Positions 1 through 5,899 of a stretch of DNA of 13,099 nucleotides are shown here, piece by piece. The translations under genes and the position numbers were made by a program. The number at the start of each line of letters is the position of its first letter. Positions within the stretch are counted from its first letter, which is position 1. The DNA comes from Limisphaerales bacterium (GTDB lineage: Bacteria; Verrucomicrobiota; Verrucomicrobiia; Limisphaerales; UBA8199). The notes under the pieces were generated by a model. That model saw only the letters and a program-made list of their open reading frames with translations, made no database searches and was not told the DNA's origin. Location: the NCBI GenBank assembly GCA_025356925.1, contig JANXQE010000324.1:1-13099 (forward strand), given 5' to 3'.

Positions 1-267
1 CCGGCGCATCCGCCACAACCCCAACTCATCCTTGGCTTTGAGCTGAAACTGCTTGGCGAACTCGGCCTGCAGCCTGACCTCGCGGAGACAAAGTTGACCG
101 CTGGCGTAAAGGCTTTGGTCGGTCACCTGCAGCAAGCGGACTGGTCCGGCGTTTCCCGGTTGCGGCTGAATCCCGCCCAGCAGAGTGAGCTCGGTCACTT
201 TCTACAACGGTTTTTACTATTCCACCTGGGCAGGATCCCGAAAGGACGAGACAGCGCGCTCAAGTAG
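1..267 (+). CDS. recO: DNA repair protein RecO, C-terminal part (partial)
   Basis: The frame is open from base 1 to a TAG at 265-267, giving 88 residues; the 5' part lies outside the window. It reads FELKLLGELGLQPDL near residues 14-28, the typical opening of the RecO C-terminal helical domain, and ends FHLGRIPKGRDSALK, which fits the usual RecO tail (HLGR.lk/r..). RecO binds ssDNA and RecR and loads RecA during RecF-pathway gap repair. The four-cysteine zinc module that many RecO proteins carry just after the FELRLL...L.PDL segment is absent: no cysteine occurs in these 88 residues. The gene is convergent with the ispG operon. The call rests on short motifs, so another helical protein cannot be fully excluded. 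Confidence 0.68.
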   Translation, partial: PAHPPQPQLILGFELKLLGELGLQPDLAETKLTAGVKALVGHLQQADWSGVSRLRLNPAQQSELGHFLQRFLLFHLGRIPKGRDSALK

Positions 268-554
268 ACCGGGTTTTGAACCCGCTGAACCGCCGATTCA
301 TGGTCGGCTGGCGTATGGCGTACCATTGCTAATCCTGACTCCGGCGGTTCCAATGCCGCGAAAAAGCACACAAGGCGCAAAATGGGAGGATCCGATAACG
401 ACGAGACACCGTTGCTGCATTCGCCAATTGGGCGAGTCCGAGCGACCTGGCTAGATCAGATAAAAGCAACACTTTCGCTGCTTTCGCGCATTTTTGTGGC
501 TTCTAACGGCCCTTTTCTGGGCGAATCGCCCCCGAATCTGCGCTAAGGCGGGGC
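268..554. other. Convergent intergenic spacer with several small hairpins
   Basis: This is the spacer between the 3' ends of recO (+) and ispG (-). It contains short perfect stems: CGGGTT/AACCCG at 270-284 directly after recO, TCGCC/GGCGA near 421-434, AAAGCA/TGCTTT at 463-484 followed within ten bases by a T5 run, and GGGCG-AAT-CGCCC at 519-531. The 463-495 structure is the best terminator candidate for recO, but its stem is short. The 519-531 stem lies just past the ispG stop but has no T tract on either side. No tRNA or convincing ORF is seen; the 89-codon plus-strand ORF starting at 185 overlaps recO and has no recognisable features. Confidence 0.5.
463..495 (+). terminator. Possible weak intrinsic terminator after recO
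   Basis: A 6-bp stem AAAGCA (463-468) pairs with TGCTTT (479-484) around a 10-base loop, followed by CGCGCA and then TTTTT at about 491-495. The T run is displaced from the stem and the stem is A/T-rich, so this is a weak candidate only. Confidence 0.25.
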
Positions 555-2375
555 CTAATGGGCGGCCAGTACAGTGGCCGGCTCGGGGTCCGGGTCGGTC
601 CACTTGCCGTGTTCCTTGATCAGATCGACCAGGCGGTCGACCGCCTCGACCTCGGGGATGTTAAACTTTATCGCCGTTTTGCCGACATACAGGTTGATCT
701 TATTGGGGGCGCCGCCGACGTATCCAAAATCCGCATCGGCCATCTCGCCGGGACCGTTGACGATACAGCCCATGATCGCAATTTTAACGCCCTTAAGGTG
801 CTCGGTCCGTTTCTTGATCCGAGCGGTCACGGTTTGGAGATTGAACAGAGTTCGTCCGCAGGAAGGGCAAGCGACGTAGTCGGTTTTGAACGATCGACAG
901 CCCGCGGCCTGGAGAATGTTGTAAGCCAACCGTAGCGACTGACCGCCCCCGGCTTCGCCCCGAACCAGGATGGCGTCTCCGATGCCGTCGGCGAGGAGAG
1001 AGCCGATCACCACCGCGGCGCGGAGCAGGGCTATCTTGGGCTCCAACGGAGTTGCTTCAAAAGCCAGGCAATCCTTCAGCAGGATCGGATTGTTGCGGCC
1101 GAGGCGCTTGAGCCGGACGCCGAGCAATCGAAACGCCGCAATTGGGGGTAGAGCAACCCCATCTTTGACGGTGACCAGTTGGGTCTCGCAATTGATTTCG
1201 AACTCCTGGCTGGGATCGAGCTCCAGGACATTCAAATCATCGTAGACTGCCTCTGGCTTGACGTCCGCCTTGAGACTGATCCTCGGGGCTACTTTGTCGT
1301 ACGTCGCGCGGGTGACAACAACGCGGACCGTTTGTTCTCCGCCGCACTTGAGGCCGTCCGCCAGCTCGATTTCAGGGGTGGACCGACGCGAATACACAAA
1401 GGGATCGAAAGGCCACCCCGGGACTAGGTCCGAAGGTCGAAATCCGAAGGCCGACGCGTTCTCGATGGGAGCGGCCAGAACAGACATCTGGGCGAGGAGA
1501 TCGTTGCAGACTTCGATTTCGCGAGGGGAGTCCTCCGTGAGTGATACACGGACCGTGTCGCCCAGGCCGTCGCACAGGAGTGAACCAATGCCGATGGCGC
1601 TTTTGATGCGCGCGTCCTCGCCGTCCCCGGCCTCGGTCACGCCCAGGTGAATCGGATAATTCCAGTCCGGCCCTTCCTGCTCAAGCCGCGCGACGAGCAG
1701 CCGATAGCATTCGATCATGACCTTCGGATTGCTCGACTTCATCGAGAACTTAAAGTTATGAAAATCATTCTTGCGGGCGATCCGCGCGAATTCCAAAGCG
1801 CTCTCGACCATGCCCAGCGGTGAGTCCCCGAACCGGTTCATGATCCGATCACTCAACGAGCCATGATTGGTTCCGATGCGCACCGCCCGGCCCAACTCCT
1901 TACACAGCTTAACCAGTGGCGCAAAACGTTCCTCGATGCGCTCCAACTCGGCCGCGTATTGCTCGTCGGTGTATTCCTTGATGGCGAATTTCTTGGAATC
2001 CGCGTAGTTGCCCGGATTGATGCGGACGACTTCAACCCATTTGGCGGCTTCCATCGCCGCATCGGGCTTGAAGTGAATGTCAGCGACGATGGGAACGAGG
2101 CAGCCACCCGCGCGCAAGGCCTCAACGATGTTTTTCAGGTTGGCGGCGTCCTTGATCGTGGGGGCGGTGATGCGAACAATTTGGCAGCCAACGGCGACCA
2201 GTTCGAGGGTCTGCTTGACGCATTCCGCGGTATCCATCGTATCGCAGGTCAGCATCGACTGGACCGCGACAGGGTGGTCGCCGCCGATGATCAGCCCGCC
2301 GTTAGAGGGATCCCCGATCACGATTTCGCGGGTCCGGCGGCGTTGATAGAACAGCGGCGACTCGCAGTAGAGCAT
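555..2375 (-). CDS. ispG: (E)-4-hydroxy-3-methylbut-2-enyl-diphosphate synthase, long form
   Basis: IspG (GcpE) converts 2-C-methyl-D-erythritol 2,4-cyclodiphosphate to HMBPP, the penultimate MEP-pathway step, using a [4Fe-4S] cluster. The N-terminus (YCESPLFYQRRRTREIVIGD) matches long-form enzymes. A TIM-barrel part spans about residues 15-300, with GGDHPVAVQSML, VADIHFKP, VRINPGN, GTNHGSL and GVTEAGDGE. An inserted domain follows (~320-490, opening PFDPFVYSRRST), and then the reductase-like cluster domain. Cluster ligands are C503 and C506 (ACPSC) and C537 (MGCIVNGPGE), with glutamate E544. At 606 residues it is about 1.6 times the E. coli form, like the plant, chlamydial and Bacteroidetes types. 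The ATG lies one base after the rseP stop (TGACATG), so translation is probably coupled. Oddity: residues ~309-317 (AFGFRPSDL) are encoded by a heptad repeat (1429-1456). Confidence 0.97.
   Translation of the reverse strand: MLYCESPLFYQRRRTREIVIGDPSNGGLIIGGDHPVAVQSMLTCDTMDTAECVKQTLELVAVGCQIVRITAPTIKDAANLKNIVEALRAGGCLVPIVADIHFKPDAAMEAAKWVEVVRINPGNYADSKKFAIKEYTDEQYAAELERIEERFAPLVKLCKELGRAVRIGTNHGSLSDRIMNRFGDSPLGMVESALEFARIARKNDFHNFKFSMKSSNPKVMIECYRLLVARLEQEGPDWNYPIHLGVTEAGDGEDARIKSAIGIGSLLCDGLGDTVRVSLTEDSPREIEVCNDLLAQMSVLAAPIENASAFGFRPSDLVPGWPFDPFVYSRRSTPEIELADGLKCGGEQTVRVVVTRATYDKVAPRISLKADVKPEAVYDDLNVLELDPSQEFEINCETQLVTVKDGVALPPIAAFRLLGVRLKRLGRNNPILLKDCLAFEATPLEPKIALLRAAVVIGSLLADGIGDAILVRGEAGGGQSLRLAYNILQAAGCRSFKTDYVACPSCGRTLFNLQTVTARIKKRTEHLKGVKIAIMGCIVNGPGEMADADFGYVGGAPNKINLYVGKTAIKFNIPEVEAVDRLVDLIKEHGKWTDPDPEPATVLAAH
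1429..1456. repeat. Four-unit heptad array inside ispG
   Basis: Four consecutive 7-base units are read on the + strand: TCCGAAG (1429), GTCGAAA (1436), TCCGAAG (1443), GCCGACG (1450). They resemble the CCGAAGG units in the dxr-rseP spacer. The array is in frame in ispG and encodes about FGFRPSDL in the linker between the TIM barrel and the inserted domain. The periodicity is visible; origin by insertion is inferred. Confidence 0.55.
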
Positions 2376-2376
2376 G

Positions 2377-3792
2377 TCAGTTCTTTTCCGGCGATTTGGG
2401 GGCGAACTTTACCTCGACCGGTTTATCCTTGCTCCGCCGCCAAGGCAAATCTTGAACGTCGTAAAAGGCGATATACAGCATAAAACCGATCAATAAGACC
2501 GCACAACTGGTTTGAATGACATTGATGATTCGGGCGCTGATGGGCTTGCGTCGGACCCCTTCCAACAGAGCGAGAAGGATGTGCCCGCCGTCCAGTACCG
2601 GAATGGGGAGCATGTTGAGCACAGCCAGGTTGACGTTCATCAAAACGCTGAACCAAATTGCCAGACGCCAGCCCTGTTCGCTGTTAAAGAGACGATAATA
2701 AACATCCATGATCTTTACAGCCCCGCCCAGATGCTGCGGTTTGATGTCGGTGTGTCGCGATAACAAGGCGCCAAAAGTTTCGAACATTGCCGACACGCTG
2801 GCATCCACCTGCTCGATGGGACCGGGATGGGCTAAAGTCGTTTTCCCGTTGGCATCCCAAACAATCCCCACCCGGGGTTTCTGGTTCGGCGGACTAATCG
2901 GCGCTTCCGGAGTCAAGCTTACTTGAAAGGTCTTTCCCGCCCGTTCCACGTTGAGGTCAATTTTGCCGTTGGGATGCTGCTCAATAAACTCGCTGAGCTC
3001 GCCAAAATAGTGGAGGGGGGTCCCGTTTACGTCGAGCACACGATCGCCGTGTTTCAAGCCGGCCGCGGCCGCCGGGCTGTTCGGAGCAATCTCAGCAATC
3101 ATCGCCGACTCCGCGGGCAGGATCCGGATCTGTCGGAGGCTCTTTCGTTGCCAGAACTTGGTTTCCTCTTTGATCGGCACGGGATTGAAGGAAAGGACTT
3201 TCCCTTCACGTTCCACCTTGACCGGCACCGTATCGCCCGTGCTCCGGACGATGCGCCACATCACGCTGTCGCCCATCCCCATGAACTTGCTTACGGGCTG
3301 CCCGTCGACCTCCATGATCCGATCCCCGGGACGGATGCCAACCTTATCGGCCGGCCCATCCTTCTCGACGTACCCGATGGTGGTCGTCATCTCGGCTTCG
3401 CTCACGGGCCGGCCGACTACAAAAACAACAAAGGCGAACGTCAATGCGAGTAAAAAGCTAAAGAGCGGTCCCGCAAAAGCCACGATGACCTTGTCCAGGG
3501 CGGAAATCTGAGGCAACGGGGGCCCGGAGTCATCGGTTTTTCCTTCGATCGCCTCCATGGTGGCCATCTGAGGCAGGGAGACGTAACCCCCGGCGGGGAT
3601 CGTGCCCAGGGCGTATTCGACTCCATTAATTTTGGTTTTCCAAATCGGCTTGCCAAACCAAATGGCGAACCGGTCGATCTTGAGCCCACGCCAGCGAGCG
3701 GCAAGAAAATGCCCCAGCTCATGCACGAAGATGAGCAGGTTAAACAGCAGCAAAACCTCTACAAAGACAAAGATAAACTTTAAGATCGACAT
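2377..3792 (-). CDS. rseP: RIP metalloprotease RseP (site-2 protease)
   Basis: Inner-membrane zinc metalloprotease that cleaves transmembrane segments of regulatory proteins, such as anti-sigma factors after a first periplasmic cut, and remnant signal peptides. The 471-residue protein opens with a hydrophobic helix holding the active site H24-E25-L26-G27-H28. A GTIPAGGYV loop lies at 63-71 and a second membrane helix at ~101-127. PDZ1 (~138-205, with GPADKVGIRPGDRI) and PDZ2 (~230-295, with NSPAAAAGLKHGDRVLDVNG) follow. The C-terminal membrane part carries NMLPIPVLDGG (393-403), with D401 as third zinc ligand, and a final helix at ~424-444. Length and order match the family. GGTGA lies four bases before the ATG, a modest ribosome binding site. 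The stop is one base from the ispG start. A 279-bp spacer with a repeat element separates it from dxr, so expression may partly depend on that spacer. Confidence 0.96.
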   Translation of the reverse strand: MSILKFIFVFVEVLLLFNLLIFVHELGHFLAARWRGLKIDRFAIWFGKPIWKTKINGVEYALGTIPAGGYVSLPQMATMEAIEGKTDDSGPPLPQISALDKVIVAFAGPLFSFLLALTFAFVVFVVGRPVSEAEMTTTIGYVEKDGPADKVGIRPGDRIMEVDGQPVSKFMGMGDSVMWRIVRSTGDTVPVKVEREGKVLSFNPVPIKEETKFWQRKSLRQIRILPAESAMIAEIAPNSPAAAAGLKHGDRVLDVNGTPLHYFGELSEFIEQHPNGKIDLNVERAGKTFQVSLTPEAPISPPNQKPRVGIVWDANGKTTLAHPGPIEQVDASVSAMFETFGALLSRHTDIKPQHLGGAVKIMDVYYRLFNSEQGWRLAIWFSVLMNVNLAVLNMLPIPVLDGGHILLALLEGVRRKPISARIINVIQTSCAVLLIGFMLYIAFYDVQDLPWRRSKDKPVEVKFAPKSPEKN

Positions 3793-3909
3793 AATTTCAC
3801 CGGAATGCCCACCAGGTGGGACGACTTCAAATATAGCAGCGATTGTGCCAGTGGCAATGCGTCAGGGCCATCCTAAACCGTCATTTTTGGGCGAGCCAAG
3901 GTGTTGGCC

Positions 3910-3944
3910 CTGAAACCCGAAGGCCGAAGGCCGAGGGCCGAACC
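3910..3944 (+). repeat. Heptad array, left arm of spacer element
   Basis: Five contiguous 7-base units: CTGAAAC (3910), CCGAAGG (3917), CCGAAGG (3924), CCGAGGG (3931), CCGAACC (3938). The period is exactly seven, with substitutions but no indels. Confidence 0.8.
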
Positions 3945-3997
3945 CATGAGCCCCCGAGAGAACGGCACTCTCTCATGCCCTGAAGTCGGGCTTCTCT

Positions 3998-4025
3998 CGG
4001 GTTTCAGACTTAGGCCTTCGGACTT
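3998..4025 (-). repeat. Heptad array, right arm of spacer element (inverted)
   Basis: Read on the minus strand this is four contiguous 7-base units: AAGTCCG (4025-4019), AAGGCCT (4018-4012), AAGTCTG (4011-4005), AAACCCG (4004-3998). Same period as the left arm, opposite orientation. Confidence 0.72.
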
Positions 4026-4071
4026 GGCGGGCCCCGGGGGCTGAAACTTAACCTTCAAAACGCGGAACATA

Positions 4072-5208
4072 TCAGCGGCACGCCTCCCTTCTGGCCCAGG
4101 CGTCCGCCTCAAGAATTTGTTCCAGCGTCGGGTGGGCCACCACCCGGTGACGTTGAAGCGTGGCCGCGACGGTTTCTGAGATTTGGCAAAAGCTGATTCG
4201 CCGGTTCACGAACGCTTCGACCGCAACCTCGTTGGCGGCGTTCAAGACTGCTGGCATTGTCCCGCCTTCTTCCCCTGCCCTGCGAGCGAGGTCCAGCGCT
4301 GGGAATCGGATCGGGTCGGGTTCCTCAAAAGTGAGGTTGCCCAGCCTCGCCAGGCTGGTTTGCACGCGGTCGCTGGGCACCCGATCGGGACAAGTCAGCG
4401 CGTATTGAATGGGCAAGCACATGTCTGGCGTGGAGAGTTGCGCCAGCATGGAGCCGTCCACGAACTCGACCATGGAGTGCACGACGCTTTGGGGATGGAC
4501 CACGACACCGACACGCGCCATCTCGATATCGAACAGCCAGCGCGCCTCGATCATCTCCAACCCCTTATTGAAGAGCGTCGCCGAGTCGATCGTGATTTTG
4601 CGGCCCATGACCCAGGAAGGATGCTTCAGGGCGCCCTCCACGGTGATGTGCGCGAAATCTTCCTTCGGAGTTTGCCGGAAAGGTCCGCCGGAAGCCGTGA
4701 GCCAAAGCTTTCGGACCGAGGTGGAAGGCTTGCCATCCAGGCACTGGAAGATTGCGGAATGCTCGCTATCGACTGCCAGCACGCGAACTCCATGCCGGCG
4801 TGCCTCGCTCATGACGATCTCGCCGGCCATCACCAGAATCTCTTTTGAGGCAATGGCGATATCTTTGCCGGCGCGAATGGCGGCCAGAGCCGGTTGCAGC
4901 CCAGCCGTTCCCACGATCGCGATGAGCACGATGTCTGCCGCCGGCAGCGTAGCCAGCTTGATGAGCCCTTCTGCCCCGGAAAAAACCTCGGGCGAAGTGC
5001 CCAGGACATCCCGCAACGCTTTGGCCTTGAGCGGGTCGGTAATGGAGATCGCCGCCGGGCGATGTCGGCGAACCTGTTCGAGTAACAACTCGGTGTTGTT
5101 GCCCGCCCCCAACCCGATCAGTTGGATCCGGTCGGGCAGATCCTCGGCAACCTTGACGGTGCTGGTGCCAATCGACCCGGTGCTGCCGAGGAGAACCACT
5201 CTTTTCAT
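4072..5208 (-). CDS. dxr: 1-deoxy-D-xylulose 5-phosphate reductoisomerase
   Basis: Dxr (IspC) rearranges and reduces DXP to MEP with NADPH and a divalent metal, the first committed step of the MEP pathway. The 378-residue protein begins with the nucleotide-binding GSTGSIG (residues 8-14). SKE is at 121-123 and the metal ligands are D147 and E149 (VDSEHSAIFQ), with E218. ASGGPF (172-177) and HPSWVMGRK with H196 form the phosphate and substrate site; NKGLE (214-218) and HPQSVVHS (238-245) follow. The length is close to the family norm. A small variation is SKEILVMAGE where SKE-(T/S)-LVMAGE is usual. The ATG overlaps the upstream four-helix gene stop (ATGA), and the bases before it are pure heptad repeat without a Shine-Dalgarno match, so translational coupling or SD-independent initiation is likely. 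Confidence 0.98.
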   Translation of the reverse strand: MKRVVLLGSTGSIGTSTVKVAEDLPDRIQLIGLGAGNNTELLLEQVRRHRPAAISITDPLKAKALRDVLGTSPEVFSGAEGLIKLATLPAADIVLIAIVGTAGLQPALAAIRAGKDIAIASKEILVMAGEIVMSEARRHGVRVLAVDSEHSAIFQCLDGKPSTSVRKLWLTASGGPFRQTPKEDFAHITVEGALKHPSWVMGRKITIDSATLFNKGLEMIEARWLFDIEMARVGVVVHPQSVVHSMVEFVDGSMLAQLSTPDMCLPIQYALTCPDRVPSDRVQTSLARLGNLTFEEPDPIRFPALDLARRAGEEGGTMPAVLNAANEVAVEAFVNRRISFCQISETVAATLQRHRVVAHPTLEQILEADAWARREACR

Positions 5209-5597
5209 TTGCGATTTGGGATTTGCGATTTGGGATTTGGGATGGGGGCCCTCGCTCGGCTGGTTTTCGCGGAAGCGACAACGATTGCCACCAACTCGCT
5301 TCCCTCTTTCATCAAGCTATCCAATCGCCCGGGATTTATAAGATTATTCTCGACTAATAATTCCATCCAAAACAGCGACTCATCGCATTCCTCCTCGACA
5401 ATACGCAGTTTGTTGATGAAGTCAGCTCTCGATTTCGCTCGACAGACAGCTCGGTAGTTTACACCAACTGATGTGCCGCACCAGAGTAGCTGTGAACCGA
5501 GCGTGCGAGCCACCCATCTGTCGGGCAGCGCCTCACACAACCTCACAATGCGGTTCGCGTACGCTTTCGTTCTTCGCCGCATGTCGTCGCGAGTCAT
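5205..5597 (-). CDS. Four-helix bundle protein (S23/IVP family)
   Basis: A small protein of the four-helix bundle family (TIGR02436/PF05635 type), first known from intervening sequences in 23S rRNA and structurally related to the Avd accessory protein of diversity-generating retroelements; the cellular role is not established. Diagnostic segments, counted from the chosen start, are RRRTKAYANRIVRLCEALP (7-25), GTSVGVNYRAVCRAKSRADF (41-60), KLRIVEEECDESLFWMELLVE (63-83) and the helix to ASAKTSR (~114). I start at the ATG at 5595-5597 (130 aa) because family members begin just before the R.RT..F segment. The frame stays open upstream to 5759, but those 54 codons show no family similarity. No Shine-Dalgarno site is visible. 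The last ~12 residues (PIPNPKSQIPNRK) come from a heptad repeat and are not part of the fold. Its TGA overlaps the dxr ATG. It is an insertion relative to the usual cdsA-dxr order. Confidence 0.85.
   Translation of the reverse strand: MTRDDMRRRTKAYANRIVRLCEALPDRWVARTLGSQLLWCGTSVGVNYRAVCRAKSRADFINKLRIVEEECDESLFWMELLVENNLINPGRLDSLMKEGSELVAIVVASAKTSRARAPIPNPKSQIPNRK
5208..5242 (+). repeat. Five-unit heptad array abutting dxr start
   Basis: Five contiguous 7-base units: TTTGCGA (5208), TTTGGGA (5215), TTTGCGA (5222), TTTGGGA (5229), TTTGGGA (5236). The first base is the last base of the complement of the dxr ATG. Because seven is not a multiple of three, any reading frame through it gives a 7-residue repeat; on the minus strand it encodes the NPKSQIP-type tail of the four-helix protein. 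Confidence 0.92.
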
Positions 5598-5899
5598 GGC
5601 TGGTACGGAGTTCTGTCTGAAATCTTGGTTCGCATCATCTATAGCACCCGCTAGCATCTGGTTCAGGTGCGTCCGTTGGCGCGCCGGTTCGCCGTGACGA
5701 ATGCAGCCATGCCTAGCCCTCGGCCAAAACAACGGTCCTCCCCGCGGGCAGCGCATCACTCGGTCAGAGGTAGGCGATCGCCACCATGAACCACCTCTGC
5801 GAGAGTCGCTGATTAGGGGATGATTACTGTCGATACCTCACCCCCCCTCCATTGAAAATTAGGGATTACATCGTCAATCGCCAATCGCAATTCGTAAAT
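5598..5899. other. Spacer between cdsA and the four-helix gene
   Basis: The spacer is about 300 bp. On the minus strand the four-helix frame continues open to 5759 without recognisable similarity. A stem pairs CAGAGGT (5765-5771) with ACCTCTG (5793-5799) around a GGCGATCGCC palindrome (5773-5782). An ATTAGGG motif occurs twice (near 5813 and 5859). The cdsA-proximal end is the heptad array at 5871-5898. A TATAGA box exists on the minus strand near 5640, but no fitting -35 was found. No RNA gene is recognised. Confidence 0.5.
5871..5898 (-). repeat. Four-unit degenerate heptad array abutting cdsA stop
   Basis: On the + strand the units are TCGTCAA (5871), TCGCCAA (5878), TCGCAAT (5885), TCGTAAA (5892). 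On the minus strand they read TTTACGA, ATTGCGA, TTGGCGA, TTGACGA, starting one base after the cdsA TGA. They resemble the TTTGCGA units at 5208-5242 but in inverted orientation and with more substitutions. Confidence 0.78.

Larger units (their letters stand above)
3910..4025. mobile_element. Putative non-coding heptad-ended MITE/REP-like element
   Basis: This element lies in the dxr-rseP spacer. Its left end is a heptad array on the + strand (3910-3944) and its right end a heptad array in the opposite sense (3998-4025). Perfect inverted pairs link the two halves: CTGAAACCCGA (3910-3920) with TCGGGTTTCAG (3997-4007), CCGAAGGCC (3917-3925) with GGCCTTCGG (4013-4021), and CCCGAGAG (3953-3960) with CTCTCGGG (3994-4001). 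The core also has GAGAG/CTCTC and GAAG/CTTC hairpins. No ORF is evident. Transcribed with the operon it would fold strongly and could attenuate or stabilise the dxr-rseP mRNA. No target-site duplication was identified. Confidence 0.45.
5208..5898. mobile_element. Putative heptad-bounded cassette carrying the four-helix gene
   Basis: The segment lies between the cdsA stop (5900-5902) and the dxr ATG (5206-5208). It is bounded by two 7-bp-period arrays in inverted orientation: TTTGCGA/TTTGGGA units on the + strand at 5208-5242, and related units on the minus strand at 5898-5871. The only recognisable gene inside is the four-helix bundle protein. cdsA and dxr are usually adjacent in this operon type, so an insertion is plausible. 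No transposase, target duplication or reverse transcriptase is visible; if mobile, it would need functions supplied from elsewhere. Confidence 0.45.

Noticed and set aside
1863..2483. 206-codon plus-strand ORF
   Set aside because: It lies opposite the conserved ispG N-terminus and crosses the ispG-rseP junction; no motif.
3910..4025. CRISPR array or tRNA as explanation for the repeats
   Set aside because: The units are 7 bp, contiguous and without spacers, and no cloverleaf or T-arm consensus was found.
4409..5341. 310-codon plus-strand ORF
   Set aside because: It is antisense to dxr and reads as low-complexity Ser/Arg-rich sequence, a typical shadow of a GC-rich gene.
5598..5759. 54-codon N-terminal extension of the four-helix gene
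   Set aside because: Open frame only; family members start just before the R.RT segment, and an ATG is present there at 5597.
5773..5782. GGCGATCGCC palindrome, like the cyanobacterial HIP1 motif
   Set aside because: Single occurrence in the gene-free DNA and no cyanobacterial gene content; taken as chance within a hairpin.
5205..5898. Diversity-generating retroelement around the Avd-like four-helix gene
   Set aside because: No reverse transcriptase, template repeat or variable-repeat pair is present; only the fold family is shared.
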